Notes: generated from the letters alone by a model not told the origin. Counted from the stretch's first letter, positions 1 through 8,786 are shown. The stretch: DNA of 64,000 nucleotides from Motilibacter rhizosphaerae (GCF_004216915.1 NZ_SGXD01000002.1:744001-808000); one strand, 5' to 3'. Translations and numbers: made by a program.

Positions 1-498
1 GGGCGGGGGCGCGCGACGCTGCTGGCGGAGCTCACCGCGGCGCACTTCGGGCGTGCGACGGCGCTCGACGTCGCCCAGGACGTCCACCTCGGCCGCCTCG
101 ACCGCGAGCGGCTGCACGAGCTCGTCCCCGTCCTCTTCCGCGCCGCACGCGCGGGAGACGACGTCGCGCTCGACCTGCTCGCCCGGCAGGCGGCGGAGAT
201 CGCGACGATGGCGCGGGTCGCGCTCGGCCGGCTCGGGCTGCTGGACGAGCCCGCACCCGTCGTCCTCGGCGGCGGGGTCCTCGCGGCGCGCGAGCCGCTG
301 CTCGAGGACGCGGTCGTGCGCGAGCTCAAGGAGGTCGCGCCGTACGCGACGGCGCGCGTCGTCAGCGACCCCCCGGTGCTCGGCGCGGCCCTGCTCGGGC
401 TCGACGCGCTCGTGGCCTCTGGCAGGCTCGCGGCGCACGAGCTGCCGGCGGCGGAGGGGCGGCTGCGGACGGCCGTGTCTGGGAGACTGCCGGGGTGA
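1..498 (+). CDS. BadF/BadG-type sugar kinase (N-acetylglucosamine kinase-like), 3' part
   Basis: Only the C-terminal 165 residues lie in the window; the reading frame is open from base 1. The visible part has the ASKHA-fold ending of the BadF/BadG/BcrA ATPase family: a helix rich in Ala/Arg, then the nucleotide-contacting strand and turn VVLGGGVL (about residue 83 of the visible part), then a short helical tail. Actinobacterial members next to sugar genes are usually annotated as N-acetylglucosamine kinase, which phosphorylates recycled amino sugar in the cytoplasm. The stop overlaps the GTG of the next gene (GTGA), so the two are probably co-transcribed. Substrate is inferred from family only, because the N-terminal ATP-binding half is outside the window. 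Confidence 0.72.
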   Translation, partial: GRGRATLLAELTAAHFGRATALDVAQDVHLGRLDRERLHELVPVLFRAARAGDDVALDLLARQAAEIATMARVALGRLGLLDEPAPVVLGGGVLAAREPLLEDAVVRELKEVAPYATARVVSDPPVLGAALLGLDALVASGRLAAHELPAAEGRLRTAVSGRLPG

Positions 499-740
499 GC
501 GCGATGGATGCGGCCGTCGGCGGGACCGCCCTCGTCCTCGTCTTCGTCGGCGTGGTCCTCGCGCGGGCGGGCCGGGCGAGGGCGCGCGAGGGCGACCGGG
601 CGGTCCTGCTCGGCTACGTCGGGCTCGTCGTCATGGCGGTCGGGCTGTTCTTCGCCATGAACGTCTCGCTCTGGCTCATCCTCGCCGCGATGGCCGTCGC
701 CGAGGCGGCCCGGCGGCTCTCGGTGCGCGCCGGCCGCTAG
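495..740 (+). CDS. Small two-helix membrane protein
   Basis: 81-residue protein starting with GTG inside the stop of the kinase gene (GTGA overlap); an in-frame ATG at 504 is the alternative. Two hydrophobic stretches are visible, about residues 9-24 and 40-67, separated by a basic loop (RAGRARAREGDR), and the end is basic. I do not recognise a family. The overlap implies translational coupling to the sugar kinase. Its stop overlaps the end of eutC on the other strand by 3 bp. Function unknown; a small integral membrane protein is all the sequence supports. Confidence 0.6.
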   Translation: MSAMDAAVGGTALVLVFVGVVLARAGRARAREGDRAVLLGYVGLVVMAVGLFFAMNVSLWLILAAMAVAEAARRLSVRAGR

Positions 741-1516
741 CGGAGCTGCTCCTGCCCGGTCTGCTGGACGGGGCGTGCGGCGACGGCGTCGAGGACCGCC
801 TCGGCCGCGCGTCCGGCGGGGAGCCCCTGGCGGTGCGCGGCACTGATGCCCGAGAGCACGACCCGGTCGGCGTCGGTCTGCCCCGGCTGCGGCGCCCAGG
901 CGAGGTACGCCGAGAGGCTCTCGGCGTACGCGAGGCCGGGTCGTTCTCCCACGAGCAGCACCGCCGCCCGCGGTCGCAGCAGCGCGCCCACGTCGTTGAG
1001 GATCCCCACCCGGCAGCGCTGCACGAGCAGCGGGCGGCCGACGGACCAGCCGCGGGCCCGGGCGAGCTCGAGCAGCCGCGGCAGCACGACGGGGACGTGC
1101 GCGGCCACGGCCGCCGCCGACAGCCCGTCGCCCACGAGCACCTGGAGGTCGGCGCCGTGCTGGCACTCGGCGGCCACGCGGTCGCGGTCCACCTCGGCGA
1201 GGAGCCGCCCGAGGTCGGGGCGGCGCAGGTGCTCGGGCAGCGTACGGGCCCGCGAGGAGACGACGAGGGCTCCCGTCGCGCGCACGACCTCGGCGAGCGG
1301 GCCGTCGGCGAGGTCCAGGGGCGCGGTCACCGCGTCGCGCGCGACCGCGTGGTCGGCGCGCAGGGCGAGCAGCGTCCGCGTCGGGTAGGACGTGCCGGCG
1401 CGGCCGACGAGCAGCCGGGCCGGCGTCACCTCCGCGACCCGGGCCCGCAGCTCGGCGGTGGCGGCGTCCGCGTCGAGGGGGTGCCGCTCCCCCGGCACCG
1501 GCTCGAGCGCGGTCAC
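737..1516 (-). CDS. eutC: Ethanolamine ammonia-lyase, small (beta) subunit EutC
   Basis: 259 residues, close to the usual EutC length. With EutB it forms the adenosylcobalamin-dependent enzyme that converts ethanolamine to acetaldehyde and ammonia. Family features visible include the RVGRAGTSYPT-like segment (here LLVGRAGTSYPT, about residue 40), a QVLVGDGLSA segment, and the C-terminal GERPGLAYAESLSAYLAW stretch, which is very typical of EutC. The GTG start at 1516 overlaps the eutB stop (GTGA), so the subunits are translationally coupled. No microcompartment shell genes or acetaldehyde dehydrogenase are nearby, so this looks like the free cytosolic type of ethanolamine deamination found in actinomycetes. 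Confidence 0.93.
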   Translation of the reverse strand: MTALEPVPGERHPLDADAATAELRARVAEVTPARLLVGRAGTSYPTRTLLALRADHAVARDAVTAPLDLADGPLAEVVRATGALVVSSRARTLPEHLRRPDLGRLLAEVDRDRVAAECQHGADLQVLVGDGLSAAAVAAHVPVVLPRLLELARARGWSVGRPLLVQRCRVGILNDVGALLRPRAAVLLVGERPGLAYAESLSAYLAWAPQPGQTDADRVVLSGISAAHRQGLPAGRAAEAVLDAVAARPVQQTGQEQLR

Positions 1517-2904
1517 GCCGTCAGCTCCGCGAGCATGCCGCCGAGCCGCGGGTCCGGGATGCGCGGCGAGCCGGCCTCGAGCAGCGTCCCGTCGGCCCAC
1601 AGCCCGACCCGCTCGAGCCACGCCTCGAGCTCCGGTCCCGGCCGGAGCCCGAGCACCCGGCGCGCGGTGGCGACGTCGTGGTAGCTCGTGGACTGGTAGT
1701 GCAGCATCACGTCGTCCGCGGCGGGGACGCCCATGACGAACGTGCACCCCGCGCTGGCGAGCAGGAGCAGCAGGTCGTCGTTGGTGTCCTGGTCGGCGTC
1801 GACGTGGTTCGTGTAGCAGACGTCGCAGCCCATCGGCAGCCCCATGAGCTTGCCGACGAAGTGGTCCTCGAGACCGGCCCGGGTGATCTGCCGGGCATCG
1901 GCGAGGTACTCCGGCCCGATGAAGCCGACCACGGAGTTCACGAGGAAGGGGTCGAACAGACGTGCCACGCCCTGGGCGCGCGCCTCGCAGACGAGCTGGT
2001 CCGCGCCCGCGTGGGCCTCGGCGGACAGGGCACTCCCCTGGCCGGTCTCGAAGTAGGTCACCTGCATGCCCCGGTAGTCCCTGCCACGGTGGGACTCCAG
2101 CACCGCCTCCCGGCCCTCGGCCAGCATCGCCAGGTCGATCCCGAAGCTGGCGTTGGCCGCCGTGGTGCCCGCCACCGACTGGAAGAGCAGGTCGACGGGG
2201 GCGCCCCGCTCGAGCGCGGCGAGCTGGGTCGTCACGTGCGCCAGGACGCAGGCCTGCGTGGGCAGCTGGAGCCGGTCGATGAAGGCGCCGAGCCCCTCGA
2301 GCACCGCGGCGCACGCGTCGACCGAGTCGGTCGCCGGGTTCACGCCGATGAGGGCGTCCCCGCACCCGAGCAGCAGGCCGTCGAGCGCCGAGAGCAGGAT
2401 GCCGCGGACGTCGTCCGCCGGGTGGTTGGGCTGGGTGCGGCAGCCGAGCACGCCCTCCTCGCCCATGGTGGTGCGACAGGTGGTCACCACCCGCAGCGGG
2501 CGTGCGGCGGCGACCAGGTCGAGGTTGCTCATCAGCTTTGCCGTGGCAGCAGCAACTTCCGGCGTGATCGCCGGCGCCAGTCGGGGCCAGACCGCGGCGA
2601 AGGACGGCTGCAGCACCAGCTCCCGGAGCTCCCCCACGGTGAGCGACGCGATCTCCGCGAACGCCCCGGTGTCGTGCGCCGCGAGGAGTGCCTCGGACGT
2701 GCTGTCCTCGACGACCGGCTGCGCGACGAGGTCGGCGAGGCGCACGTCCGCGAGAGCGGTCTTCGCGGCGACCCGCTCCCGCCTGCTGCCGGCCGCGACA
2801 CCCGCGAGCTGGTCCCCGGACTTCTCCTCGTTGGCCTTGGCCAGCAGCTCGCGCAGGTCGGCGAAGCGGAAGGACTCGCCGCGTACGGCGGCCGTGTAGG
2901 TCAT
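1513..2904 (-). CDS. eutB: Ethanolamine ammonia-lyase, large (alpha) subunit EutB
   Basis: 463 residues, full length for EutB, the TIM-barrel subunit that binds the substrate and, with EutC, adenosylcobalamin. Recognisable stretches are TCRTTMGEEGVLGCRTQPNHP (about 141-161), DALIGVNPATDS, YFETGQGSALS and MGLPMGCDVCYTNH near the C-terminal third. The ATG at 2904 overlaps the stop of the acetamidase gene (ATGA), and the eutB stop overlaps the eutC GTG, so the order permease-acetamidase-eutB-eutC is a tightly coupled operon. The gap upstream of the operon (5516-5653) is too short for a full cobalamin riboswitch and I see none. Confidence 0.95.
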   Translation of the reverse strand: MTYTAAVRGESFRFADLRELLAKANEEKSGDQLAGVAAGSRRERVAAKTALADVRLADLVAQPVVEDSTSEALLAAHDTGAFAEIASLTVGELRELVLQPSFAAVWPRLAPAITPEVAAATAKLMSNLDLVAAARPLRVVTTCRTTMGEEGVLGCRTQPNHPADDVRGILLSALDGLLLGCGDALIGVNPATDSVDACAAVLEGLGAFIDRLQLPTQACVLAHVTTQLAALERGAPVDLLFQSVAGTTAANASFGIDLAMLAEGREAVLESHRGRDYRGMQVTYFETGQGSALSAEAHAGADQLVCEARAQGVARLFDPFLVNSVVGFIGPEYLADARQITRAGLEDHFVGKLMGLPMGCDVCYTNHVDADQDTNDDLLLLLASAGCTFVMGVPAADDVMLHYQSTSYHDVATARRVLGLRPGPELEAWLERVGLWADGTLLEAGSPRIPDPRLGGMLAELTA

Positions 2905-3905
2905 GCCCGTGCTCCCAGGGACTTCAGCCGCTCGTGCGCGCCGCCCATGACGGCGGCGCTCCCGAGCAGGTCCTTGCGGATCTTCGCGACGACCGAGTAG
3001 TCGGTGTCGACGACGTTCGCGATGGGGGTGAGCGCCGCCTGGGACACCAGCTGGTACGCGTCCAGCAGCGACAGCCCCGTCAGCTCCGCGACCCACGCGA
3101 CGAGCTCGGCGTGCGCGATGCGGAACGCGTCCTCGAGCGGGCGGGCGGAGCCCACCACCATGAGGTGCGTGTCGTCCTCCAGCCGCGGCCACGCGGGCCC
3201 CATGCCGGGCAGCAGGTCCACGGCGAGCACGGTGTCCATGGCGCACTCGACGGCCACGCCGCAGGTCTCCCCCTCGCCCTGCCGCGCGTGCCCGTCCCCC
3301 AGGCTCAGCAGCGCCCCCGGCACGTTGGCCCTGAGGTAGCACGTCGTCCCCGCCCGCATCTCCGGCGTGTCCATGTTGCCGCCCCACGAGCCCGGGGTCA
3401 GCGACGAGCGGACCTCCCCCAGCGGTGGTGCCACCCCGACGGTGCCGTGCATCGGGTCGAGCGGCAGGTCCACCGTGAACCGGCTGTCCAGCGCGTCGTA
3501 GCGGACGACGCCCGCTGGGACGTCGAGCTCGTAGACCCAGGTGCGCTCCGGCAGCGCGGGCTGGAGGGACGCCGTGCGCGGTGTGGAGGTGAGGGCACCG
3601 AAGAACGGCACCGTGGTGCTCACGCCGCGGCCGTAGCGGGGGGTGATGCTGACGAAGTGCACCGCGACCGCGTCCCCGGGGGCGGCCCCCTCGATGTGGA
3701 AGGGACCGCTCTGGGGGTTGAGGAAGCGCGGGTCGCAGCGCTCGCTCGCGAGGTGGCCGACCTCCGTCACCCGTCCGCCGAAGCAGTCGAGCGACCACGT
3801 GGAGAGCAGCTCACCGGGACGCAGGGTGGCCACGGGACCGACCCCGCCGAAGGTGTAGACCAGGTCGGCGGGGTCGGCCCCGGGGTCGGGTTCCCAACGC
3901 AGCAA
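2901..3905 (-). CDS. Acetamidase/formamidase family amidohydrolase
   Basis: About 334 residues of the FmdA/AmdA family, which hydrolyses short amides (formamide, acetamide) to the acid and ammonia. Typical stretches are DFGDRHG-like metal-site surroundings (here LSLGDGHARQGEGE, about 208-221), GSWGGNMDTPEM and the C-terminal LSLLDAYQLVSQA. The start is uncertain: TTG at 3905 is used here, but a CTG at 3914 would give a 4-bp overlap with the permease stop (CTGA), in the style of the rest of the operon. It sits between an amine permease and eutBC, so it may release an amine or ammonia from an amide fed into the same pathway; that role is inference. Confidence 0.88.
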   Translation of the reverse strand: MLRWEPDPGADPADLVYTFGGVGPVATLRPGELLSTWSLDCFGGRVTEVGHLASERCDPRFLNPQSGPFHIEGAAPGDAVAVHFVSITPRYGRGVSTTVPFFGALTSTPRTASLQPALPERTWVYELDVPAGVVRYDALDSRFTVDLPLDPMHGTVGVAPPLGEVRSSLTPGSWGGNMDTPEMRAGTTCYLRANVPGALLSLGDGHARQGEGETCGVAVECAMDTVLAVDLLPGMGPAWPRLEDDTHLMVVGSARPLEDAFRIAHAELVAWVAELTGLSLLDAYQLVSQAALTPIANVVDTDYSVVAKIRKDLLGSAAVMGGAHERLKSLGARA

Positions 3906-3910
3906 GGGGA

Positions 3911-5515
3911 TCAGACCGCCACGCGGTCGGAGAGGTGCTCGGGCGTCTCGTGCTCCATCACCGTGCGCCCGATGCGGGCGTACCCCTCGCGGTTGCGCGA
4001 GCGGATGAGCAGCGCGCAGCCGAGGCCGAGCAGGAAGGTGCCGAGGACGATCCACGGCGTCGCCTTGAACACCGGGCTTCCCGACGCCGCACCCGCGGCG
4101 AACTCGAGGTTCTGGAACAGCAGGACCACGACGTAGCCCATCGCCGCAGCGCCGACGAGCGGGCAGAGCAGCGTGCGCCACCAGGAGGCGGTCTCCGGGT
4201 GCTCCTTGCGGACGTGGAAGTACCAGACGACGGCGATCGAGCAGATGCCCTGCACGATCATGATCGCCATCGTGCCGAGGATCGCCATGAGGCCGTAGAG
4301 GTGCACGTAGGCCACGTCGGGCGCGGCCTTCGTCGGCTTCTGCAGCCAGAAGAAGCCGAGGGTGATGGCGAGCGTGACGACCGACTGGACGGCCGAGGCG
4401 ATGTGCGGCGAGCCGTGCTCGGCGTGCGTGGACCCGAGAGTGCGGGCGAGACCGGCGCTGTGGCCCTCGCGGGCCAGGGCGTACAGGTAGCGGGAGGCGG
4501 CGTTGTGGAACGCCAGGGCGCAGGCGAAGGACCCGGTGACCGTGAGGACCTTGTAGATGTCGAGCGCGCCCGAGCCGAGGAGGGCCTTGGTGGGCACGAA
4601 GAACAGGTCGAAGGCGTTGCCGGTGGAGCCCCGCGAGACGTCGATGGACTTCGCCGAGCCGTTGGCGGCGAGGACCATCCACGAGACGAAGGTGTAGAAC
4701 AGGCCCAGGCCGATGACCGCCAGCAGCGTCGCGCGCGGGACGATCTTCTTGGGGTTGCGGGACTCCTCGCCGTAGACCGCGGTCGTCTCGAAGCCGACCC
4801 AGGACCAGAAGGCGAAGAACAGCCCCAGGCCGGCAGTTCCGACGATGGCACCGTCGGCGCTCGTGGGTGCGGAGCCGAAGGCCTTGACCGGGTTGATGGC
4901 GCTGGGGAGGAAGCCGTCAGGACCGCCGCCGTGGAAGACGATGCGCACCGCCAGCACGGCGAGCAGCGCGACCTCCGTGATGAGGAAGACCGCGAGGACG
5001 ACGCCGGACAGGCTGATGTCGAAGTAGCCGAGGGCGGCGATGACGACGATGCATCCGAGGGCGTAGACGATCCAGCTGATCGTCGGCCCGTCGAACCCCT
5101 CCACGGTCGTCTTGGCGAACGAGGAGAAGATGCCGACGAGCGAGGCCTCGAACACGACGTACGCCATGGTGGCGAGGAACCCGGAGGCCATGCCCCACGC
5201 CTGGCCGAGGCCGTGGGAGATGAAGCCGTAGAACGCGCCGGTCGCGGTGATGTGGCGGGCCATCGCGACGTACCCGACGGAGAAGACGGTGAGGACGACG
5301 GTGGCGAAGAAGAAGCCGGCGGGAGCGCCCACCCCGTTGCCGTAGCCCACGGCGATCGGCAGGTTGCCGGTCATCGCGGTGATGGGCGCCGCGTTGGCGA
5401 GCGCCATGAAGAGCACGCCGACGAGCCCGACCGCGCCGGGCTTCAGTCGCTGGACTCCCTCGCGCTGCGGCGGGATGACCCCGGCAGCGGTGGAGGTCTG
5501 GGTCTGCGCGGTCAT
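3911..5515 (-). CDS. APC-family amino acid/amine permease (probable ethanolamine importer)
   Basis: 534 residues with about 12 hydrophobic helices and the APC consensus: GLVGVLFMALANAAPI in the first helix, and FWSWVGFETTAVYGEESRNP in the middle (about residues 235-255). The ATG at 5515 is preceded by a clear GGAAGGAGG-type ribosome site about 8 nt upstream, which favours it over an in-frame ATG at 5575. It is the first gene of the leftward operon leading into acetamidase, eutB and eutC, so ethanolamine is the natural substrate guess; the sequence alone does not fix substrate. It is divergent from the PLP-enzyme operon starting at 5654, and the 138-bp gap must hold both promoters. Confidence 0.88.
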   Translation of the reverse strand: MTAQTQTSTAAGVIPPQREGVQRLKPGAVGLVGVLFMALANAAPITAMTGNLPIAVGYGNGVGAPAGFFFATVVLTVFSVGYVAMARHITATGAFYGFISHGLGQAWGMASGFLATMAYVVFEASLVGIFSSFAKTTVEGFDGPTISWIVYALGCIVVIAALGYFDISLSGVVLAVFLITEVALLAVLAVRIVFHGGGPDGFLPSAINPVKAFGSAPTSADGAIVGTAGLGLFFAFWSWVGFETTAVYGEESRNPKKIVPRATLLAVIGLGLFYTFVSWMVLAANGSAKSIDVSRGSTGNAFDLFFVPTKALLGSGALDIYKVLTVTGSFACALAFHNAASRYLYALAREGHSAGLARTLGSTHAEHGSPHIASAVQSVVTLAITLGFFWLQKPTKAAPDVAYVHLYGLMAILGTMAIMIVQGICSIAVVWYFHVRKEHPETASWWRTLLCPLVGAAAMGYVVVLLFQNLEFAAGAASGSPVFKATPWIVLGTFLLGLGCALLIRSRNREGYARIGRTVMEHETPEHLSDRVAV

Positions 5516-5653
5516 GCCGGCAGCCTCCTTCCTGTTGCGTTGCAGGGGATGCTGGCAAGCGCGAGCGGATGCCACAAGGAGTCCGGCCCAGCCTTTTCAC
5601 GCCTTTTACATCCGCCGCCCGAACCGGAAACACGGCGCTCCTGGAGTGGCACC

Positions 5654-6973
5654 ATGACGACCGACACCAGCCTGCCGCGGCAGCCCCAGCCCGGCGGCGC
5701 ACCGGGACTGCCGGCCCTGCCCACGGGCAAGGCCGAGGTGCTCGAGCTCTCCGAGAGGTACTGGAACCCGGGCAAGACGCGGTTCTGGACCGAGTCCGGG
5801 GTGCCGCTCGTGATCGGGGAGCGCGCCGGCTACCTGCTCACGGACATGGACGGCCACCAGCTCGTCGACATGCACCTCAACGGCGGCACCTACAACCTGG
5901 GCCACCGCAACCCCGAGCTCGTCGCGACGCTCGTGGAGGCGCTGGGGCGCTTCGACATCGGCAACCACCACTTCGCGTCGGTGGCCCGCGCCGCCCTGGC
6001 CGAGGCGCTGGTCGCCACCGCGCCGCCCGGCCTGCGCCACGTGGCGTACGGCAGCGGCGGCGGCGAGGCCATCGACATCGCGCTCAAGAGCGCGCGCTAC
6101 GCGACCGGCCGCCGGAAGATCGTCTCCGTGGTCAAGGGCTACCACGGGCACACCGGTCTCGCCGTCGCCACGGGGGACGCCCGCTACGCCGAGATCTTCC
6201 TCGCCGACCGACCGGACGAGTTCGTGCAGGTGCCCTTCAACGACCTCGAGGCCATGGGGACGGCGCTGGCCGGAGGCGACGTGGCGGCCGTGATCCTCGA
6301 GACGATCCCGGCGACGTACGGGTTCCCCATGCCGATGCCGGGATACCTCGCTGCCGTCAAGGAGCTCTGCGAGCAGCACGGGACCCTCTACATCGCCGAC
6401 GAGGTCCAGACGGGGCTGATGCGCACCGGCGAGCTGTGGGCCATCGCGAAGCACGGCGTCGTGCCCGACGTGCTGGTGACCGCGAAGGGGCTGTCGGGCG
6501 GACTGTACCCCGTCTCGGCCGTGCTGCTCGGTGAACGCGCCGGGGGCTGGCTGGAGGAGGACGGCTTCGCGCACATCTCGACCTTCGGCGGCGCCGAGCT
6601 CGGCTGCGTGGTCGCTCTCCGGACCCTCGAGATGACGCTGCGCCCCAGCACGTCCGACCGGGTGGCGGCGCTGACCCGGCTGTTCGCCGACCGGCTCGCG
6701 CTGCTGCAGGAGGCCCACCCGGACTGGCTCGTCGAGGTGCGCCAGGACGGGCTCGTCATGGGGCTCGTCTTCGCCACGCCCGAGGGCGCGAAGCCGGTGA
6801 TGCGCGAGCTCTACGAGCACGGCGTCTGGGCGATCTTCTCCTCCCTCGACCCCCGGGTGCTCCAGTGGAAGCCGGGGCTGCTGCTGGACGACGCCACCGC
6901 GCACGAGGTCCTCGACCGGCTGGTGGCCGCCGTCGCGACCACGGCAGCAGCCGCCCGGGGAGCGGCGTCGTGA
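5654..6973 (+). CDS. Class-III PLP-dependent aminotransferase or phospho-lyase
   Basis: 439 residues. The PLP-binding lysine is in the motif VTAKGLSGGLYP (K278), the cofactor-contacting aspartate in IADEVQTG (D249), and the phosphate-binding GSGGGEAID loop is at about 133-141. Fold type I, class III (ornithine/GABA aminotransferase family). The family also contains ethanolamine-phosphate and phosphohydroxylysine phospho-lyases (AGXT2L group), which work with an APH-type kinase. The next gene here is exactly such a kinase, translationally coupled by a GTGA overlap. A kinase plus phospho-lyase pair acting on an amino alcohol is therefore as plausible as a plain transaminase. The ATG at 5654 follows a weak GGAG site. 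Confidence 0.88.
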   Translation: MTTDTSLPRQPQPGGAPGLPALPTGKAEVLELSERYWNPGKTRFWTESGVPLVIGERAGYLLTDMDGHQLVDMHLNGGTYNLGHRNPELVATLVEALGRFDIGNHHFASVARAALAEALVATAPPGLRHVAYGSGGGEAIDIALKSARYATGRRKIVSVVKGYHGHTGLAVATGDARYAEIFLADRPDEFVQVPFNDLEAMGTALAGGDVAAVILETIPATYGFPMPMPGYLAAVKELCEQHGTLYIADEVQTGLMRTGELWAIAKHGVVPDVLVTAKGLSGGLYPVSAVLLGERAGGWLEEDGFAHISTFGGAELGCVVALRTLEMTLRPSTSDRVAALTRLFADRLALLQEAHPDWLVEVRQDGLVMGLVFATPEGAKPVMRELYEHGVWAIFSSLDPRVLQWKPGLLLDDATAHEVLDRLVAAVATTAAAARGAAS

Positions 6974-7965
6974 GCGCCGGGCTCGCCGGACCCGTGGGGC
7001 TCGACGCGGCAGCGGCGGTCGAGGCGCTCGACGCGTACGGGCTGGCGGGCAGCGCGGTCGAGCTCATCAGCATCTCGGAGAACGCGACCTGGCTGGTCCG
7101 CCCACCCGGCGCGGAACCGCTGGTGCTGCGACTGAACCGCCCCGGCTACCACAGCCGCGCCGCCATCGAGAGCGAGCTGGCCTGGGTCTCGTCGCTGCGG
7201 CGGGAGGGCGTCGTGCGTACGCCGCCGGTCGTGCCGACCGTCGACGGCAGCCTGGTCGCTGCGCTGCCGGGGCGTCCCGGGCAGCACGCGGTCCTCTTCG
7301 CGCACGTGCGCGGCAGCCACCCCGACGAGTCCGCGCTGCTCCCGGCGTTCCCGGGGCTCGGTGCCCTCACCGCACGGCTCCACGAGCACGCCCGGCGGTG
7401 GCAGCGCCCTGCGGGGTTCGAGCGGTTCCGCTGGGACGAGCGGACGTCGCTCGGCCCGGACGGGCACTGGGGCCGCTGGCAGGACGGCCTCGGCGTCGGG
7501 GAGGCGGAGGCGGAGGTCCTGGGTGCAGCGGCCGACCTGGCGAGCGACCGGCTGCGCAGGTTCGGCGACGCCGCAGGCACCTTCGGCCTCGTGCACGCCG
7601 ACATGCGCCTCGCCAACCTGCTCGTCGACGACGGTGAGGTCACCGTCATCGACTTCGACGACTGCGGCTTCAGCTGGTACCTCTACGACCTCGCCGCCTC
7701 GCTGTCCTTCATCGAGCACCTGCCCGAGGCACCGGCCCTGGTCGACGCGTGGGTCCAGGGCTACCGCACGGAGGCGCCGCTGAGCGCGGAGGAGGAGCGG
7801 CTGCTGCCCTCCCTGGTCGTGCTGCGCCGGATCCTGCTCGTCGCGTGGATCGGCTCGCACCGGGAGACGGAGCAGGCGGCGGCGATGGGGACGGCCTTCA
7901 CCGCGGACAGCTGCACGCTGGCCGAGCGCTACCTCGCCACCGCCGGGCGGACGCCGTGGCGGTGA
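6970..7965 (+). CDS. APH-type small-molecule kinase (aminoglycoside/homoserine/hydroxylysine kinase fold)
   Basis: 331 residues with the APH/choline kinase fold. The catalytic loop is LVHADMRLANLL (HxDxxxxN, about 204-215) and the metal-binding VIDFDDCGF follows at about 223-231. The N-terminal lobe carries LVLRLNRPG in the position of the nucleotide-contacting strand. The GTG start overlaps the PLP-enzyme stop. Family members phosphorylate hydroxyl groups of amino alcohols such as ethanolamine, hydroxylysine or homoserine. Given its neighbour and the divergent ethanolamine operon, an amino-alcohol kinase feeding a phospho-lyase is my preferred reading. An antibiotic-resistance role has no support here. 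Confidence 0.85.
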   Translation: MSAGLAGPVGLDAAAAVEALDAYGLAGSAVELISISENATWLVRPPGAEPLVLRLNRPGYHSRAAIESELAWVSSLRREGVVRTPPVVPTVDGSLVAALPGRPGQHAVLFAHVRGSHPDESALLPAFPGLGALTARLHEHARRWQRPAGFERFRWDERTSLGPDGHWGRWQDGLGVGEAEAEVLGAAADLASDRLRRFGDAAGTFGLVHADMRLANLLVDDGEVTVIDFDDCGFSWYLYDLAASLSFIEHLPEAPALVDAWVQGYRTEAPLSAEEERLLPSLVVLRRILLVAWIGSHRETEQAAAMGTAFTADSCTLAERYLATAGRTPWR

Positions 7966-7997
7966 GCGGGACCCCGACGACCCACGAGGAGGGCGGC

Positions 7998-8786
7998 ATG
8001 TTCGACGTCACCGGCATCTCGGTGGTGGTCACGGGAGGGACCCGCGGCATCGGCCGCGGCATCGCGGCGGTCTTCGCCCGGGGCGGGGCGCAGGTGCTCG
8101 TGACGGGCCGCGACGCCGAGCGCGGCAAGCTCGCCGCCGAGGACCTCTCGGCCCTGGCGGAGCAGGCGGGGCGCGGCGGGTCCGTCGCGTTCGTGGAGGC
8201 CGACGTCGTGTCGGCCGGCGCCGCGGAGGAGGTGGCCGAGCGGGCGGTGGAGCTGCACGGCGGCATCGACGTCCTCTGCGCCAACGCGGGGATCTTCCCC
8301 GAGGCACCGCTCGCCACGATGACCGAGGCCGACATGGACCTGGTCTGGGCGACCAACGTCAAGGGCACCATGCTCGCCGTCCGCGCCTGCCTCCCCGCGC
8401 TCGCCGCCAGCAGGCGCGGCCGGATCGTGCTCACCTCCTCGATCACCGGGCCGATCACCGGGTTCCCCGGATGGGCGCACTACGGCGCGAGCAAGGCGGC
8501 GCAGCTGGGCTGGATGCGCACGGCCGCCGTGGAGCTCGCGCCCCAGGGCATCACCGTGAACGCCGTGCTGCCCGGCAACATCGCGACCGAGGGGCTCGCC
8601 GCGATGGGTCCCGACTACATCGCCGCTACGGAGGCCGTCATCCCCGTGCACCGGCTCGGCTCGGTCGAGGACATCGGCTCCGCGGCTCTCTTCTTCGCCT
8701 CGCGGGAGGCGGCGTACGTGACGGGGCAGGCGCTGGTCGTCGACGGCGGCCAGGTCCTCCCCGAGTCCCCCGCCGCGGTCGCGTGA
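7998..8786 (+). CDS. Short-chain dehydrogenase/reductase (FabG-like)
   Basis: 262 residues, classical SDR. The NAD(P) loop TGGTRGIG is at 12-19, NAG at 96-98, and the catalytic Ser147/148, Tyr162 and Lys166 are all present (YxxxK in HYGASKAA). ASITGPITG before the Tyr is a common active-site loop. The ATG at 7998 has a GAGGAGGG ribosome site. It lies 32 bp after the kinase gene and its stop overlaps the GntR-type regulator start (GTGA). It probably oxidises or reduces the product of the PLP enzyme/kinase pair; the substrate is not visible. Confidence 0.9.
   Translation: MFDVTGISVVVTGGTRGIGRGIAAVFARGGAQVLVTGRDAERGKLAAEDLSALAEQAGRGGSVAFVEADVVSAGAAEEVAERAVELHGGIDVLCANAGIFPEAPLATMTEADMDLVWATNVKGTMLAVRACLPALAASRRGRIVLTSSITGPITGFPGWAHYGASKAAQLGWMRTAAVELAPQGITVNAVLPGNIATEGLAAMGPDYIAATEAVIPVHRLGSVEDIGSAALFFASREAAYVTGQALVVDGGQVLPESPAAVA

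Noticed and set aside
4258-4851. Ser/Pro/Arg-rich ORFs inside the permease and other genes
   Set aside because: Composition is typical of off-frame translation of G+C-rich DNA; real genes in other frames with domains fully explain these segments.
3935-5653. Very long plus-strand ORF running through the permease region and into the PLP-enzyme gene
   Set aside because: It is the antisense shadow of the permease gene up to about 5515 in high-G+C sequence; only the part from ATG 5654 encodes a recognisable protein.
5516-5653. Possible cobalamin riboswitch or operator between the divergent eut and PLP operons
   Set aside because: The gap is 138 bp, too short for a full cobalamin riboswitch plus a second promoter, and I saw no conserved B12-box-like or clear palindromic sequence.
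6970-7965. Aminoglycoside-resistance phosphotransferase
   Set aside because: The fold matches, but position and coupling to a class-III PLP enzyme point to metabolism; no resistance-type context or mobile element is present.
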